DNA of 64,000 nucleotides from Xenorhabdus doucetiae (GTDB taxonomy: Bacteria; Pseudomonadota; Gammaproteobacteria; Enterobacterales; Enterobacteriaceae): NCBI RefSeq assembly GCF_000968195.1, contig NZ_FO704550.1, forward strand, positions 1 to 64,000, written 5' to 3'. The position numbers were made by a program, and so were the translations under genes. Under the pieces are notes generated by a model. That model searched no databases. It saw only the letters and a list, made by a program, of their open reading frames with translations, and was not told the origin of the DNA. Of this stretch, positions 27,442 to 37,190 are shown piece by piece. Each line of letters starts with the position of its first letter. Positions within the stretch are counted from its first letter, which is position 1.

Positions 27442-28553
27442 GGTAAACCACCGTCAAATAGATTCGTTAGCCACGCAGTATCTAGTGGGATTTGCTTCTT
27501 ATCTACACCTGAATCAGAAGCGTGTTTCAGCTGAGTTTTGCCATCGTTCTTGCTCACGAGCCAGAGCTCTTTTGGCTCCAGATTACGCACTACAGACTCA
27601 CTGTGAGTCGTAATAATTATGGGATGTGCAAGTGAAGCAGTATCACGCATCAGTTGTACTAACTCACCAATAGCCTTAGGATGAATACCACGCTCAGGCT
27701 CTTCAATGATGGTCATACCCGGCTTGGATGCACGACTTAAAACCGCGGTCATAATGCATAGCGCATAAATAGTGCCATCAGAAATCAAATTTGCGGGAAA
27801 AGGATTTGCCGTGCCTTTTTCTTTAAAGGTCAGTACCGTAGCACCATCCAGTTTTTTCTTCTCAGTTGACACGCTTTCCATGCCAGGCACAATGAGTTCC
27901 ATCCAGTCTAAGATTTGTTCTTTAAACTCAACATCCTTTTCCAACCTAGAAAGCACAGACGCAATATTACTGCCATGAGTGTCAAGATACGTCTCATCTA
28001 CTGACGAATTGTTGGCTTTCTTCGCAGAAAGAGGGTCGATGCGAAACACTTCAATGTTAGTGATATATTGATAAAACGGGCTTTCCCCTAGCAACATCAA
28101 GGCTGTCATGTCTGAAGAATAAGCGGGTAACTCTGTGAGTTTAGCCCCGGGTTTCAACACAATATTGACTTTATCACTCTGCTTACGCTCAATAACAACT
28201 GCACCATCAACGGAGAGTTGTTCGGTAATAACCGGTTTTTTATCCATCTCTGTGATCGTCAGAAGATAATCGAATTGCTGCTGGCTGATCGTAATCACCA
28301 GACGAAGCTCAACAGTAGCGCGGTTTTTACCTCGCAATTTATAGCAATGAATATGCTGGAAGCCACCGAAATCTCTAATTGCTTGAGTAGCTCCAGTCTT
28401 CACCACGGCACCAAAGAAAGCCAGAGCATCCGTAATATTACTTTTACCTGCACCATTAGAACCCGCGAACGCGATAAATGGCGAGTTCTCATCAGTTATC
28501 GATAATTCAGCAATGCTTTTAAAACCTTTAATGGTTAGTGGAGCGCTACTCAT
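27435..28553 (-). CDS. RecF/OLD-like ABC ATPase, cargo of the BREX operon
   Basis: The 372-residue protein is an SMC/RecF-type ATPase: IKGFKSI at the start, Walker A GSNGAGKSN at 31-39, signature-like LISDGTIYAL near 270, Walker B MTIIEEPERGIHP near 300 and H-loop IITTHSESVV. There is no fused TOPRIM domain; that activity lies in the next gene. The ATG follows the pglX stop codon directly with no gap, and its own stop overlaps the TOPRIM gene by 7 bases. It therefore forms a two-gene module inserted in frame with operon transcription. It could sense phage-induced signals as AriA of PARIS does, but that is inference. Confidence 0.85.
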   Translation of the reverse strand: MSSAPLTIKGFKSIAELSITDENSPFIAFAGSNGAGKSNITDALAFFGAVVKTGATQAIRDFGGFQHIHCYKLRGKNRATVELRLVITISQQQFDYLLTITEMDKKPVITEQLSVDGAVVIERKQSDKVNIVLKPGAKLTELPAYSSDMTALMLLGESPFYQYITNIEVFRIDPLSAKKANNSSVDETYLDTHGSNIASVLSRLEKDVEFKEQILDWMELIVPGMESVSTEKKKLDGATVLTFKEKGTANPFPANLISDGTIYALCIMTAVLSRASKPGMTIIEEPERGIHPKAIGELVQLMRDTASLAHPIIITTHSESVVRNLEPKELWLVSKNDGKTQLKHASDSGVDKKQIPLDTAWLTNLFDGGLPW

Positions 28554-31500
28554 CTATTCCTCCTGAGCCTTATTGCCCGTGATAGCTTTCACATCCGCGA
28601 GCAGGTTGCCAAACTTGCCGTAGTTAACCTTAACACCGTCATCGAGATCAATAGTGATCCTCGTATCAGCATAGTGACGCAAACGGTCGTCGAAACCTCG
28701 CAGTTCGTTAAATTTTTTGCTCAGCCCTTCTTGCTCTTTTTTCAGTCGGTTAGCTTCGGCGGTGGAAGATGCGTTATCACGCTGTTTTTGCAGGCGATCA
28801 ATATTGCTTTGATAACGTGCCAACAGTGGCACCACATATTCAGTTCTTATGCGCGCTAACGTGGCGTCATTATAGCGATGCAGATAAACCAGGCACTCAA
28901 ACGCCTTCTCTTTACCCGAACTAAATAGCCAGTAAATTGGGCGTTTCTTATACATCTTCATATGATCTTTCCAGAACTGAGTGGAAAGATAACGGCGGAT
29001 GGTGTCGAGTGCAGACTCGCCTTTTTTCGGTTTGATGGCGTATAAGCACAGGCTTTCAGCAATAAAATCGAGGTTTTCTTGCAGATGTTCTTCACCCCAC
29101 ACAGTGCGGACAAACTCGCGCACGCGGGTGGTGATGTCATCATCAAACCAATCAGAATCCATTAATGGCAGAATTCCATCGTTATCGGCTGGGAAGGTTT
29201 TGTAGGCACCCTGCTCGACTAGCTCAGCAAAACCTTTATTGCCGGCGTGAGCGTAGACCAAGCCTTCTCTATCGAGAGAGTAGCGGCCCATCATGCAGCC
29301 AATGGCGTAGCTGAGGAGTTCGGCTAGGGTGTCGGATTGATTTCTATTTTTTTTATCATCTAACCCTAATAATTCACTATATCTAAATAATAAATTTCTT
29401 TTAACCGTTACATTTGATAAGGAAACCTCAAAAGGCATTGAATTGCTAACATTATAGATATCATTTACTATTTTATTTATTTCTTCCTCAATATGTTTCA
29501 TATCATTAGATATCTTTTCATTTTGCTTAAAGTACTCTTCAATACTTATTTTTAGTCTATTACAATTAAATGATAAAACTGGATTTTTCTTAAACTCCCA
29601 CGATTCCTCATAAGAATCCCAATCAAACTTAGATAATGTAATTAAATCATTACAGAAGGATTTTAATAAATCATCACTAAGCAATTTTTTCTTAGTTGGA
29701 ATCTTTAATAATGAGCCAGGGTTAAAATCAAGAGTAGGACAAAGTAAATTTACTATATCTTTACAAAAGGAACTATTGAGAAATGACATCGTGCTAAGAG
29801 TCAAATGATTAGGTACAAATACCATTGAACCTTTCTGATCAAATAAGTAGCCATTAGGAATAAAACGGCATGAAAATGAACCTGAAGATAAACTACTATA
29901 TGTAATTCCAGAGTTAAAAATATGATCTAAATTAAAATTATGTGCCCATATTTTATCTTGTGTTGGATGTTTTCTTGTGCGTAATAATTCACCATCCCTT
30001 TCCCAATTTACTACATACTCATTATTTCCATACCATTTTCTTATAGCTCCACCCTTAGTATACGGAAACCATTTACTTGCTGATTTATAAGCAGCTTTTC
30101 TATCTACACTTTCAAAATTTATTTTCTCGAAACATACCTCATACCAATATCGCAAGTAGAAATCATTATCACATGTGGTCATCCCTTGTAAAGTTTCACC
30201 AAACTCACTAAAAGGTACATTCTGTTCGAAAACATGAACTATATCTTCACTAACCCAATACGCTATAGGAGCCCCAGAAATTTTTTTGAAATCACCCTGT
30301 TTAGTGTTATCGAAACGCTGATACTGTTCTTTTAACGCTGTGCACTTTTCTTCTTCATTACCATCAATTAAACGGAAAAATACTGGTTGATAACCATCAG
30401 CATGATGTTTATTCAATACCCAAGCCGTAGTCTGGACTACCTCACCTGAAATCTGCCCAAATGCCCTAGCGCCTAAATGCGCCATGGTAACAAACGTTTT
30501 GGTATCTAATAGCCATTCACGCAATTTTTCATAGCTAGACAGGAACATCCACGACTGCATATTAACCTGAGCATTAAAGCCATTGGCTTTTAACAGGCTA
30601 AACGCATGCTGCATAAACATCGCAAACAAATCAGACTTACTATCCGGAAACTGTTTCTTAGCAAACTCTTTCAGCTCACGATTCATTCCTTTTCCGCCCA
30701 TATACGGCGGATTCGCTACCACAGAATCATAGCGCTGTGCCAGCAACCATGCCTGATGGATAAATGGAATTATCACATGTACCGCTTCTTTCTGATGAGT
30801 ATCACCATTATTTTCCAGTTCAATCAGCTGCTGTAAAAAGGCGTATAATGCTTCGGAATCCTGCTGTGGAACCTGAATTAATGAACCCAACGTTTTAGCC
30901 TGTGTAAACAGCGCCAAAGTTCTCAACAGTAGTTGATATTCTTCGCTGTGGTTTTCTGTGCTCACAACATCTTGCGCAAACATATCCACAGTGTTACCAG
31001 TACTACTCTGTTGATCCAAGTTAAGTGCCTGCCACAGCGCAGGAATATCCAGCTGAGCACTTTCCTGCAATGAAAGCACATTTAGGCGAATATCACGGGT
31101 GAAGATACGGCGATCGTCCTGACGAGCCATCATCAACAAGGCAAAACCTGAAAGCTGCGCCGCACGGTCGTCGATATCTAAACCAAAGATATTGTTCTCT
31201 AGAATCAACTGCGGAATATCACGGCTGCGATAACCACGCTCTTCATAAATACGCTTCAAAACGTTATAGGCTTCAATCAGAATATGCCCAGAACCACAGG
31301 CAGGATCCAGCACCTTAATGCTTTCCGGCTCAATGCTGTCCGGTGTTATTGCTGCCCATTGAGCCTGCACTTCGGGTGTTTGCTCTGCCGGTTCGATGTA
31401 GTACGGCATACTCTGTTTTAACGGAGAATCGGGATAAGTTTGCAGCCATTGGCGACCTACCGAGTTTTGCACCAGATATTGCACAATCCAGTTTGGAGTA

Positions 31501-32237
31501 AAGAGCTGAGTCGCAGCAGGAATATCCTCACTCTTCACCACCTTGCCCATTACCAGATCTTTCTTCTCAGAGATGTAGAACTGATACAGCCAGCCGATAA
31601 CTTCAACCTGTTCCCAATCTTCCTCAGGAATGCTATCAACCAAACCACGCAAAATAGAGTCGGTGCGCATCAGGTTATCAGGCAACAACAATTCAGTTTC
31701 ATCGTTCAACGAATCAAACAGGAACGGCATCGCTTTATGCAGGAAATGACACTGACCTAACAGCAGCTCACGGTATAGTGCTTCATCTTGATCGCCCGCC
31801 AGCTTCATCTCCACCAACTGTTGCGTATTTTTCAACCCAAGACTGGTGGCCACTTCTGGCACATGCTCTAACACTTCAAACCCAAGCGCATCGTTTGGGT
31901 TGGAAAGTACCCTAAAACCATGATCGAGATACCCATGCAGTTCCATATAACGCAACGCGCACAAACGGTTAAACCATGTATGAGCTACATGCTCAACCAG
32001 CTGCATGTATCCCATCACATGTGCACGTTCCACTAAATAATGGCGACGAGTTAACACCGTTTTAGGGTGAGCAAAACTACCAAAATGAACCTGATCACCC
32101 ACTTCTGTGGCATCAGTAATCTGCAATTGGCCTTTTTTATCGACGTGAATCCCTAAAGAAGTGAGCTTTTGTGCAATAGCATTACAAAACTGGGTTCGTG
32201 CTAGAGGGGCATATTTTTTGATGTTGGAAGTGTTCAT
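28554..32237 (-). CDS. pglX: BREX adenine-specific DNA methyltransferase PglX
   Basis: PglX methylates a host recognition sequence at the N6 position of adenine and sets self/non-self discrimination in BREX. The 1227-residue protein has SAM-binding VLDPACGSGH near 312 and catalytic NPPYMGGKG near 507. Residues of about 650-965 (29340-30280), where the target recognition part is expected, are strikingly AT-rich compared with the flanks and with the rest of the operon, as if exchanged by recombination. It starts 60 bases after brxC behind a hairpin and ends directly at the cargo ATPase start. Confidence 0.95.
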   Translation of the reverse strand: MNTSNIKKYAPLARTQFCNAIAQKLTSLGIHVDKKGQLQITDATEVGDQVHFGSFAHPKTVLTRRHYLVERAHVMGYMQLVEHVAHTWFNRLCALRYMELHGYLDHGFRVLSNPNDALGFEVLEHVPEVATSLGLKNTQQLVEMKLAGDQDEALYRELLLGQCHFLHKAMPFLFDSLNDETELLLPDNLMRTDSILRGLVDSIPEEDWEQVEVIGWLYQFYISEKKDLVMGKVVKSEDIPAATQLFTPNWIVQYLVQNSVGRQWLQTYPDSPLKQSMPYYIEPAEQTPEVQAQWAAITPDSIEPESIKVLDPACGSGHILIEAYNVLKRIYEERGYRSRDIPQLILENNIFGLDIDDRAAQLSGFALLMMARQDDRRIFTRDIRLNVLSLQESAQLDIPALWQALNLDQQSSTGNTVDMFAQDVVSTENHSEEYQLLLRTLALFTQAKTLGSLIQVPQQDSEALYAFLQQLIELENNGDTHQKEAVHVIIPFIHQAWLLAQRYDSVVANPPYMGGKGMNRELKEFAKKQFPDSKSDLFAMFMQHAFSLLKANGFNAQVNMQSWMFLSSYEKLREWLLDTKTFVTMAHLGARAFGQISGEVVQTTAWVLNKHHADGYQPVFFRLIDGNEEEKCTALKEQYQRFDNTKQGDFKKISGAPIAYWVSEDIVHVFEQNVPFSEFGETLQGMTTCDNDFYLRYWYEVCFEKINFESVDRKAAYKSASKWFPYTKGGAIRKWYGNNEYVVNWERDGELLRTRKHPTQDKIWAHNFNLDHIFNSGITYSSLSSGSFSCRFIPNGYLFDQKGSMVFVPNHLTLSTMSFLNSSFCKDIVNLLCPTLDFNPGSLLKIPTKKKLLSDDLLKSFCNDLITLSKFDWDSYEESWEFKKNPVLSFNCNRLKISIEEYFKQNEKISNDMKHIEEEINKIVNDIYNVSNSMPFEVSLSNVTVKRNLLFRYSELLGLDDKKNRNQSDTLAELLSYAIGCMMGRYSLDREGLVYAHAGNKGFAELVEQGAYKTFPADNDGILPLMDSDWFDDDITTRVREFVRTVWGEEHLQENLDFIAESLCLYAIKPKKGESALDTIRRYLSTQFWKDHMKMYKKRPIYWLFSSGKEKAFECLVYLHRYNDATLARIRTEYVVPLLARYQSNIDRLQKQRDNASSTAEANRLKKEQEGLSKKFNELRGFDDRLRHYADTRITIDLDDGVKVNYGKFGNLLADVKAITGNKAQEE

Positions 32238-32253
32238 TGCTAATCCAATTTTT

Positions 32254-32278
32254 GCAGGCGGGAGAAACTCTCACCTGC
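32254..32278 (-). other. Hairpin between brxC and pglX
   Basis: On the minus strand GCAGGTGAGAG and CTCCCGCCTGC pair over 11 positions with one mismatch and a TTT loop. It sits in the 60-base gap between brxC and pglX, 17 bases before the pglX start. There is no T tract after it, so it may be an mRNA processing or stability element or modulate pglX translation. Confidence 0.5.
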
Positions 32279-32297
32279 GGAATTATTTCAAATCGAG

Positions 32298-35200
32298 TTA
32301 TTGAAGACGAATGCGATCACCTGCATTGAGCGTTTCAAGCAGCGTTTCTCGCAGTTGTGCCAGTGCCTTTTCCATTTGTTCAGTAGTATCGATCACATCA
32401 CCGCCAATCACCTTTGTCATTTCACGGGTGGCGTGGATAGCTCGGATCTTTTTAAGCATCGGCACAGGATTACTTGGCTTATGGGCAGGTTGTACTGGGG
32501 TTGGTGAAGTTTGTCCGCTGGCCTTCGCTGCTTTTTCTTCTGCTAGTCGCTTCTTGCGCTGCTCATCGATCCAGTTATTCATCAGGCGTTCAGCTTGCTC
32601 TTGCTGCGCCTTAACTTCTTTTTGTTCGTTATAGATCTCGGGAATCGATTGAGTATGCAGAACGCGTTCGCGGCTTTGCTGCATGGGGCGTAACGCCTGA
32701 TTTAACAACGTATCTGGCGTCTGAATCTGCAACATTTGTGATTTAACATCTTCGATGCGGTTATCAATACGTTGCAAGCCGTGCTCACGCGCTTCTGCCA
32801 ACAGGCGCTGGTTTACGGCTTGCACCTCTTCAATTAACGGTACCACACGACGCATATGGGAATACGGGCTCACCATTTGGTAGATATTGTGGAGCTCAAT
32901 CAAAGCCTTTTGTGCTTTATCGTCTTTCTCCAGCGCGCTGCGGTTAGCCTTAAAGCTACCATTCAACGCACCAGAAAGCTGCTGCCACGCTTGGAACTGG
33001 TTGCCGTAAAAATCGCTAAGGTCATCGCGATCTTCTGCAAAATCTGCCAATGCGTTCGACTCGTCAATTACCTTCTCTACCAACGCAAAATCCTCTTTTT
33101 GCGATAACAGAGATTTAATCAAACGCAGACCTTCCTGTATCTCTTTTTCACCGGGGAACTTGCCCGTTTTGGCCGTTGTTTGGTAGCCCACATATTCCCG
33201 CTCCCAGCCTTCTAACGTAGTACGAATATGCTTTGCGAGCGCTTGTTCTTCACGCTCATTGAACGATTCGGCTGCCGCATCATTCATGATGTGTGCTGCT
33301 TTACGCAACTGGCTTTCATCATGCAAGCGCACTTTTAGTAAGCGTAACTCGCTATGGCGACGGGAGTTTTCAAATTCATCCCACGCCTGCTTAAGTGAGA
33401 GCTGATTGTTTTGCTTGGTGAAGCTAATTTTCCCTGAACGCGCCAAACGTGCGACCAGCAACTTAACCTCATCTTCCGGCCAACCATAAGGGCGACGCCC
33501 AAAGTGGGTGAGCACATCACGCAGATACACTGCTTTATGATGTTCAACACACATACTCACCCAAAGCTCAACTTCACGCTTGGCTTCCGGGTTGCACTCT
33601 TCAGCGGACATATCCAGATTAATTTGCGCTGCATCTTCAATGGTAAGAAGTGCATGGATTTCACGGCTAATCTCACCGTCGGTTGAACGCAACAGTTTCA
33701 GCTTCGCGAAGCTGTTTTCGATAACGTATTTGCATGCCTCATCCACAATCGCCGTCGGTGAGGCAGATTTCTTCGGCAAACGCACGCCAATGGCATAAAC
33801 CGCAGCTTCGGCCAACAGCTGTTCAATCCGTACGCGCAGTGTTTTTTCGCGATACTGATTTTCGCGCGATTTCTCCGCCAGCAGCATTGCCTGTTCCGGC
33901 CGTTGTCCTGATTGCTTGTTGAGAAAACTCTCGGTCTTAACCATTGTTTCCAAGTCTTTCCAGACCAGCGGCTCATCACCCAAGCGGATCAAGATACAGC
34001 GCTCATCTTTCGAATACGGAATACAGGTTAAATCATCTTCGTAATGCTTATAGCTGGTATCTAGCGGTGTCAGAATTTTCACCACTAAGTCTTCCAAGTT
34101 AGCACCGTCTAAAGGATGCCCATTACAGAAGCGGCTTATTGGGAAGTCTTGCTTGTTGACCGGATAACGGTATTTTCGGTTTTTCAGTAAGTCGTCAAAA
34201 ATAATGTTTGAAAGACGCTTGTTGATGGTGGTGTATTCTACATCCACGTTGCGAATTTCGTTCTCAATCTCTTTTTCTTCATTCGTTAAGAACAGATATT
34301 CGTCACCACTACGAGCTATCAGCATTTGGTTTTCAAGGCGATGAAGGCTGGCTTCAATCTGGCGGCGTAATGTAATTTTATCCGCATCAATACGATCGAT
34401 AGTTAATGTAACAAGATTATCTAAAGTACTCTTCAACACATCCACATAGCGGATCAAGAATAATGTTTTTAATAGTTGGATATCTTGCTCATATAAGCCA
34501 AGATCGTCTGCCTGTTCGATCGTGCGTTTAACCGCTGGCTCAAGAAAACCTTCAATCGGTTTATAGAAGCGCCAGAATGGGATCAACGTATGTAAATCTT
34601 GGTTCTGTACCTCCTGTGCTGCCGACTGGAACGCAGCCAACAGCGAGCGTTCTCCCATGGCCAAATGTTTACCGGTAGCACCTTTGGTACGGATGGACTC
34701 AAATACTTTTTGCACCAGCTGGAAGTGCCAAGGAACGAATGGATAGTTATCAACGAATTCCGCAGACTGAGTATAAGGTTTGAGGGTCGCTTTCGTGGTG
34801 GCATCAAAAGCCAGCTGGTTACGCAGGATATCGCCTTTTTCTGCAAAAATATTTTGCAGAGCTTCTGCTGCTGGCTCCGTTTTAGTAAGCAAACGCTTTT
34901 GAATTACTTCGGAAGTGTTCGAACTGGAAAGCTGTAAACGGGTTGGGAAACGTCCCTGAATTTTAGAAAAATCCTGGCCATCTCGACGATCCATGCCGCC
35001 AATGGCCGCATCAATATCAGCCTGTGATGTCACCACAACCCATGCACGGCCGCCACAGATAGTACCGAGGTTCTCGGTAATGGTCTGTAGCTTTAACATC
35101 ATTTGAGTATTTTTGCCGATGAATTGCCCCACTTCATCGACCATAAACAGGATGTTGCCGTCTCCTTTGTTGTCTAAATACTCTTTTACCCACTTGCAGA

Positions 35201-35936
35201 AGTTGGTGATGTCTAAAGGAAAATTGGTGTCAAACTGCTCTGCCCACTGACGGGATGATTCTTCAGTTTGACCACAGGCAAAGCTTAGGGCTTGCGCCAT
35301 TTCGTCGCGGAAGAAATCATACGCTTCACGCTCTTTCTCCCACGACGAATCGGTAATTTCAGCAAATTTCTTCTTGAATTCGATATATTGACCACGGCGA
35401 TCCAATTCGCGTTCTAAATGCGCGATATGCGGGAAATCCGCACAGTAACCTATACGTTCATTAAAGACCTTAAGAAAGGCTTTAAGGATCGCATCTTCAC
35501 GGTCATCAGCATTAGCTCGAGAATCAATATTGAACAAAATCACTTCTGTAGGATATTTCACTGCGCGGTGAATATCAGCCAACAGCCACTTATCATCAAT
35601 TTTCTCTTCAAAAAATGACAGCGCTTTACGGTTATCACCCTTGTGACTAACCTCGCGGTTGGCCAATAAATAAGACAAAATTTTGATGAAATGCGATTTA
35701 CCAGAACCAAAGAAACCGGAAACCCAAACGCCAATCTTATTCTCAACACTGATGCGCTCAGGGCCTACTGCTGGCAAATAAGACTCGAAGAAAGCACTAA
35801 AATGGCGATCAAGTTCACGGGTGATGACATATTCGTCTAATTCTACGTAAGCGCTTTCGTTATCAGTCTGTTCAGCCTTAACAACCCCATTGATATTCCT
35901 ATTAATAGGTTTGGCAAAGATTTGTTCAATTTTCAT
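32298..35936 (-). CDS. brxC: BREX P-loop ATPase BrxC
   Basis: BrxC (also called PglY) is the large AAA+-like ATPase of BREX. I use the ATG at 35936 (MKIEQIFAKPINRNINGVVK), giving 1212 residues; a TTG five codons earlier is not supported. Walker A GFFGSGKSHFIKIL lies near 75 and Walker B ILFMVDEVGQFIG follows. The C-terminal third has long helical, Gln-rich and Lys-rich stretches. It follows brxB after an 11-base gap. The family is required for both methylation and restriction in type I BREX. Confidence 0.95.
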   Translation of the reverse strand: MKIEQIFAKPINRNINGVVKAEQTDNESAYVELDEYVITRELDRHFSAFFESYLPAVGPERISVENKIGVWVSGFFGSGKSHFIKILSYLLANREVSHKGDNRKALSFFEEKIDDKWLLADIHRAVKYPTEVILFNIDSRANADDREDAILKAFLKVFNERIGYCADFPHIAHLERELDRRGQYIEFKKKFAEITDSSWEKEREAYDFFRDEMAQALSFACGQTEESSRQWAEQFDTNFPLDITNFCKWVKEYLDNKGDGNILFMVDEVGQFIGKNTQMMLKLQTITENLGTICGGRAWVVVTSQADIDAAIGGMDRRDGQDFSKIQGRFPTRLQLSSSNTSEVIQKRLLTKTEPAAEALQNIFAEKGDILRNQLAFDATTKATLKPYTQSAEFVDNYPFVPWHFQLVQKVFESIRTKGATGKHLAMGERSLLAAFQSAAQEVQNQDLHTLIPFWRFYKPIEGFLEPAVKRTIEQADDLGLYEQDIQLLKTLFLIRYVDVLKSTLDNLVTLTIDRIDADKITLRRQIEASLHRLENQMLIARSGDEYLFLTNEEKEIENEIRNVDVEYTTINKRLSNIIFDDLLKNRKYRYPVNKQDFPISRFCNGHPLDGANLEDLVVKILTPLDTSYKHYEDDLTCIPYSKDERCILIRLGDEPLVWKDLETMVKTESFLNKQSGQRPEQAMLLAEKSRENQYREKTLRVRIEQLLAEAAVYAIGVRLPKKSASPTAIVDEACKYVIENSFAKLKLLRSTDGEISREIHALLTIEDAAQINLDMSAEECNPEAKREVELWVSMCVEHHKAVYLRDVLTHFGRRPYGWPEDEVKLLVARLARSGKISFTKQNNQLSLKQAWDEFENSRRHSELRLLKVRLHDESQLRKAAHIMNDAAAESFNEREEQALAKHIRTTLEGWEREYVGYQTTAKTGKFPGEKEIQEGLRLIKSLLSQKEDFALVEKVIDESNALADFAEDRDDLSDFYGNQFQAWQQLSGALNGSFKANRSALEKDDKAQKALIELHNIYQMVSPYSHMRRVVPLIEEVQAVNQRLLAEAREHGLQRIDNRIEDVKSQMLQIQTPDTLLNQALRPMQQSRERVLHTQSIPEIYNEQKEVKAQQEQAERLMNNWIDEQRKKRLAEEKAAKASGQTSPTPVQPAHKPSNPVPMLKKIRAIHATREMTKVIGGDVIDTTEQMEKALAQLRETLLETLNAGDRIRLQ

Positions 35937-35947
35937 AGCTGTGCTCT

Positions 35948-36550
35948 TCAATAATTATTCAGCAATGCCGCAGGGCCAGTTTCAGGAACCAATCGGAATG
36001 CACGATAATAGTTACGGGAATCAATGCCAGACAACGGTGTTAAGTCATAACCGCTGTAGGTACCCGGATAAAACATCAATAGAGGCGTAAAACCCATAAC
36101 ATCCTGTAGGGCGCTCATCAACTCATGGCCACGAACAAATGGCCACGCACTGCCTAACCCTGAAACAATCACAAAATTTTGATCTTTTAATGCAACGGCT
36201 TTGGCGATATGGTCAGCAATATTTTTTTGACTTAACAACCCCGCCAGATGTTTTTTCATCTGCTCAGTACCAATCTGCTTTTCTCGTGCACAAACCCGCC
36301 AAAACAAATTTCTGTCTTCCAACATATCTACCAAAATTTTGAAAATATTTAGGTGAACAAAGGAATAATTTTTCTCTAACCGTTTTACAAGAAACTGCAA
36401 ATATTCTCTGACCCTGATTTCTTCCTGCGCTGGATAGTCAAAGATCCAGAAACTGATTTCATTTCCTGGGCGCATATTGCGCGGAATACCTTCCGCTTCA
36501 ATACGTGCTTCGATTTGTGCCAGGCGATACTCCAGAACTTTATCCGTCAC
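35948..36550 (-). CDS. brxB: BREX protein BrxB (DUF1788)
   Basis: The 200-residue protein matches BrxB in size, place and sequence character (WIFDYPAQEEIRVREYLQFL, PVFVRGHELMSALQ-like core, YPGTYSGYDLTPL). It starts with GTG at 36550, and the GTGA overlaps the brxA stop by 4 bases, so translation is coupled. Its biochemical role is not settled; it is a core gene of type I BREX and needed for function. Confidence 0.92.
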   Translation of the reverse strand: MTDKVLEYRLAQIEARIEAEGIPRNMRPGNEISFWIFDYPAQEEIRVREYLQFLVKRLEKNYSFVHLNIFKILVDMLEDRNLFWRVCAREKQIGTEQMKKHLAGLLSQKNIADHIAKAVALKDQNFVIVSGLGSAWPFVRGHELMSALQDVMGFTPLLMFYPGTYSGYDLTPLSGIDSRNYYRAFRLVPETGPAALLNNY

Positions 36551-37149
36551 TGTTTCCCCTCCATCAAGGGAACCAAATCATTACGTTCAATACGCGCTAA
36601 CAGATCTTGAACCTCCGGTAGTAGGTATACCGTCTGTAAGTTGCGGCGACGCGGCGTATCAATATACCCCACTTCGCTCAATGCTTTTATCGTGTTATTA
36701 CCCATTTTCTTGAGCGAAGACTCAGAAAAATTTTTCAACTCTGGATGAACACTGCTTTGGTCTTCAACGAAAGTTTCCCATGCATTCATGGGGAGAGATT
36801 CGCGGAACTGTCTTTTAGCATCATTGACAACCAATGAGATAAACACTTCAACTACAGGTGACTGCAACATCAATGCCACAATCAAACACTGATTTCTCTC
36901 TCGTTCACTACCAAAGGCAATAAGCTCTAATCCTTTACTATCAAGCATGGACAGACGTAAGCGGAGTGTGCGCGAATAGCGAATTGCCGTCTTATCAGAA
37001 GATGCCTGAAGGATATTTTCAACGACAAGATAATTCTGCCATTCTTCCTCATTGGGTGATTGCAACATCAGTTCAGCGATTAAACGGCTCTCACGGCTCA
37101 TCAAAGAACCACCGAGGAGGTCGCCAATCCAGGTTTTGTCATACTTCAT
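36547..37149 (-). CDS. brxA: BREX protein BrxA (DUF1819)
   Basis: BrxA is a small DNA-binding core protein of type I BREX. I choose the ATG at 37149 (MKYDKTWIGDLLGGSLMSRE), which gives 200 residues; an upstream TTG would add 11 unconserved residues. The winged-helix-like end (DTPRRRNLQTVYLLPEV) supports DNA binding. It is the first gene of the operon. Only 41 bases separate its start from the IS630 inverted repeat, leaving little room for a native promoter and none for the regulator gene often found upstream. Confidence 0.92.
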   Translation of the reverse strand: MKYDKTWIGDLLGGSLMSRESRLIAELMLQSPNEEEWQNYLVVENILQASSDKTAIRYSRTLRLRLSMLDSKGLELIAFGSERERNQCLIVALMLQSPVVEVFISLVVNDAKRQFRESLPMNAWETFVEDQSSVHPELKNFSESSLKKMGNNTIKALSEVGYIDTPRRRNLQTVYLLPEVQDLLARIERNDLVPLMEGKQ

Positions 37150-37190
37150 ATCGTTTGTAACCAATGTTGAGAGAAGAACCAATTTTGCGA

